From contig JH153618.1 of assembly GCA_000226015.1 (NCBI GenBank), positions 190,084 to 211,712 of the forward strand: a stretch of 21,629 nucleotides of DNA. The letters are read 5' to 3'. The notes under the pieces were generated by a model. That model saw only the letters and a list, made by a program, of their open reading frames with translations. It was not told where the DNA came from and made no database searches. The stretch comes from Mnemiopsis leidyi (lineage: Eukaryota; Ctenophora; Tentaculata; Lobata; Bolinopsidae). How positions within the stretch are numbered: the stretch's first letter is position 1; every line of letters starts with the position of its first letter. The translations under genes and the position numbers were made by a program. This document shows positions 20,694-21,629 of this stretch, one piece after another.

Positions 20694-21629
20694 ATAATCA
20701 TGCATGGTCGGGCGGTTAATTGGTGGGGGCTTATGCTAAGAGGCACGAGTATAGTGTACATCTGCAAAAAAAGGTCCATTCGCGATTATAATTATCAGAT
20801 AGTCTAAGTTATCAGATAGTCTAAGCCTTAACTGCCAATGATCCGGTGGTCGCTAGCTTCTTTTTTTACTTTTTCTTGTCACTTCTAAGTTGGTAGTTGA
20901 ATTATAATTTTGCCTCCCTTCACATGATCGCCACCACTCTTTCCTTAAGAAACCCTTTATGTGAGCTCAGCAAACTGATGCTCTGAGTTTTCTAATTCTT
21001 AAGGTTCTGTTTAGAGGCCCTCCACTTAATATGATAATACAAAGCACTTTAATAAGACTACTATTACTTAACAAAGAACTTAATAAGACTACTATTACTT
21101 AATAAAAGGATTATATATTCAGATAATTTCTTAACGGTCGGCGAAGGTCTTTATAATTCTGGCGAGCTTCTTCTTCAAACTCTATGCGTTTTATAATATT
21201 ATATTTGTTTGAAAACCCCGAGGGGTACCACAACGGGCATTCTAAGCAGTATACAAAATTTATTATTAAACAAATGTACCTAGATGAAAAGATATACTAC
21301 CGAAATTAAAAAGAAGTTACCTACCTACCTGACCTTAAGTGTACCTGCAAATTACCATAGATAGTAGATATCGCTTAAGTTACTAAGCTAGGAATAAAAC
21401 TTTAAGCTAAAACAACTGACTATGAGTAATGAAACAGCGAAATCTGTACAGAGTCTCGCAAAACCAGATGAAAGCCTTGAAAACTATTCAGCTTTGTATA
21501 AGTGCGTTAAAAAGGTTTTAGTGTCTTCAGCTGAACTAAGCAGACGCAGTTGTCAAATACCCACAGAGCTAAACAAATCACAACGCTAAACACACACTAA
21601 ATATTTAGAAAATTATTTCTGCCTCTCAA
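20694..21629. other. Presumed intron or upstream DNA of the CARMIL-like gene
   Basis: AT-rich sequence in which I could not find a further LRR exon on the minus strand or any gene on the plus strand. A short tandem duplication, cttaataagactactattacttaa, lies near 21047-21105, and tatcagatagtctaag is doubled near 20793-20825. Confidence 0.4.

Overview
The window looks like AT-rich nuclear DNA of an animal. Its genes are split into short exons by GT...AG introns, the introns and spacers carry many kinds of tandem repeat, and the two recognisable proteins are animal families: a group A basic helix-loop-helix (bHLH) transcription factor and a CARMIL-type leucine-rich-repeat (LRR) protein. I see no bacterial, plasmid or phage organisation. 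I cannot name the species. Exon models were built by hand by matching splice sites, reading phase and protein pattern. They have not been checked against RNA or a database.

Layout. 1-285: a 15-bp tandem repeat, open on both strands, which looks like the end or start of an exon of a gene outside the window. 286-5560: no gene found, with two simple arrays (about 1668-1971 and 3849-3967). 5637-7423, plus strand: a complete four-exon bHLH gene of 251 codons. Its first intron holds a 41-bp minisatellite carrying perfect RFX X-box palindromes, and its first exon encodes a GN-rich repeat made of the same motif. 7424-8804: spacer between convergent genes, with a dense cluster of CACGTG sites, a CCAAT box and an octamer. 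8805-15351, minus strand: a ten-exon model of 559 codons in which all nine junctions agree in phase. It has an acidic, Ser-rich N-terminal half and a helical C-terminal half, and I do not recognise the family. 15711-20036, minus strand: LRR exons that match the last repeats of CARMIL, an actin capping-protein regulator. The 5' part of this gene must lie beyond the right edge, and its 3' end is unclear. 20062-20693: a 13-bp minisatellite of nearly 50 copies, starting only about 25 bases upstream of an LRR exon. 20694-21629: no gene seen.

The genes have no evident joint pathway. The bHLH gene and the unidentified gene converge. The unidentified gene and the CARMIL-like gene lie head-to-tail on the minus strand and could even be one transcription unit, though an X-box and an upstream reading frame just 5' of the unidentified gene argue for a separate promoter. 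The points most worth following are the unidentified 559-codon gene, the Glu-to-Gln change at the E-box-reading position of the bHLH protein, the X-box repeat shared between exon and intron, the orphan CACGTG cluster, and the damaged or ultra-compact LRR exon in the CARMIL-like gene.
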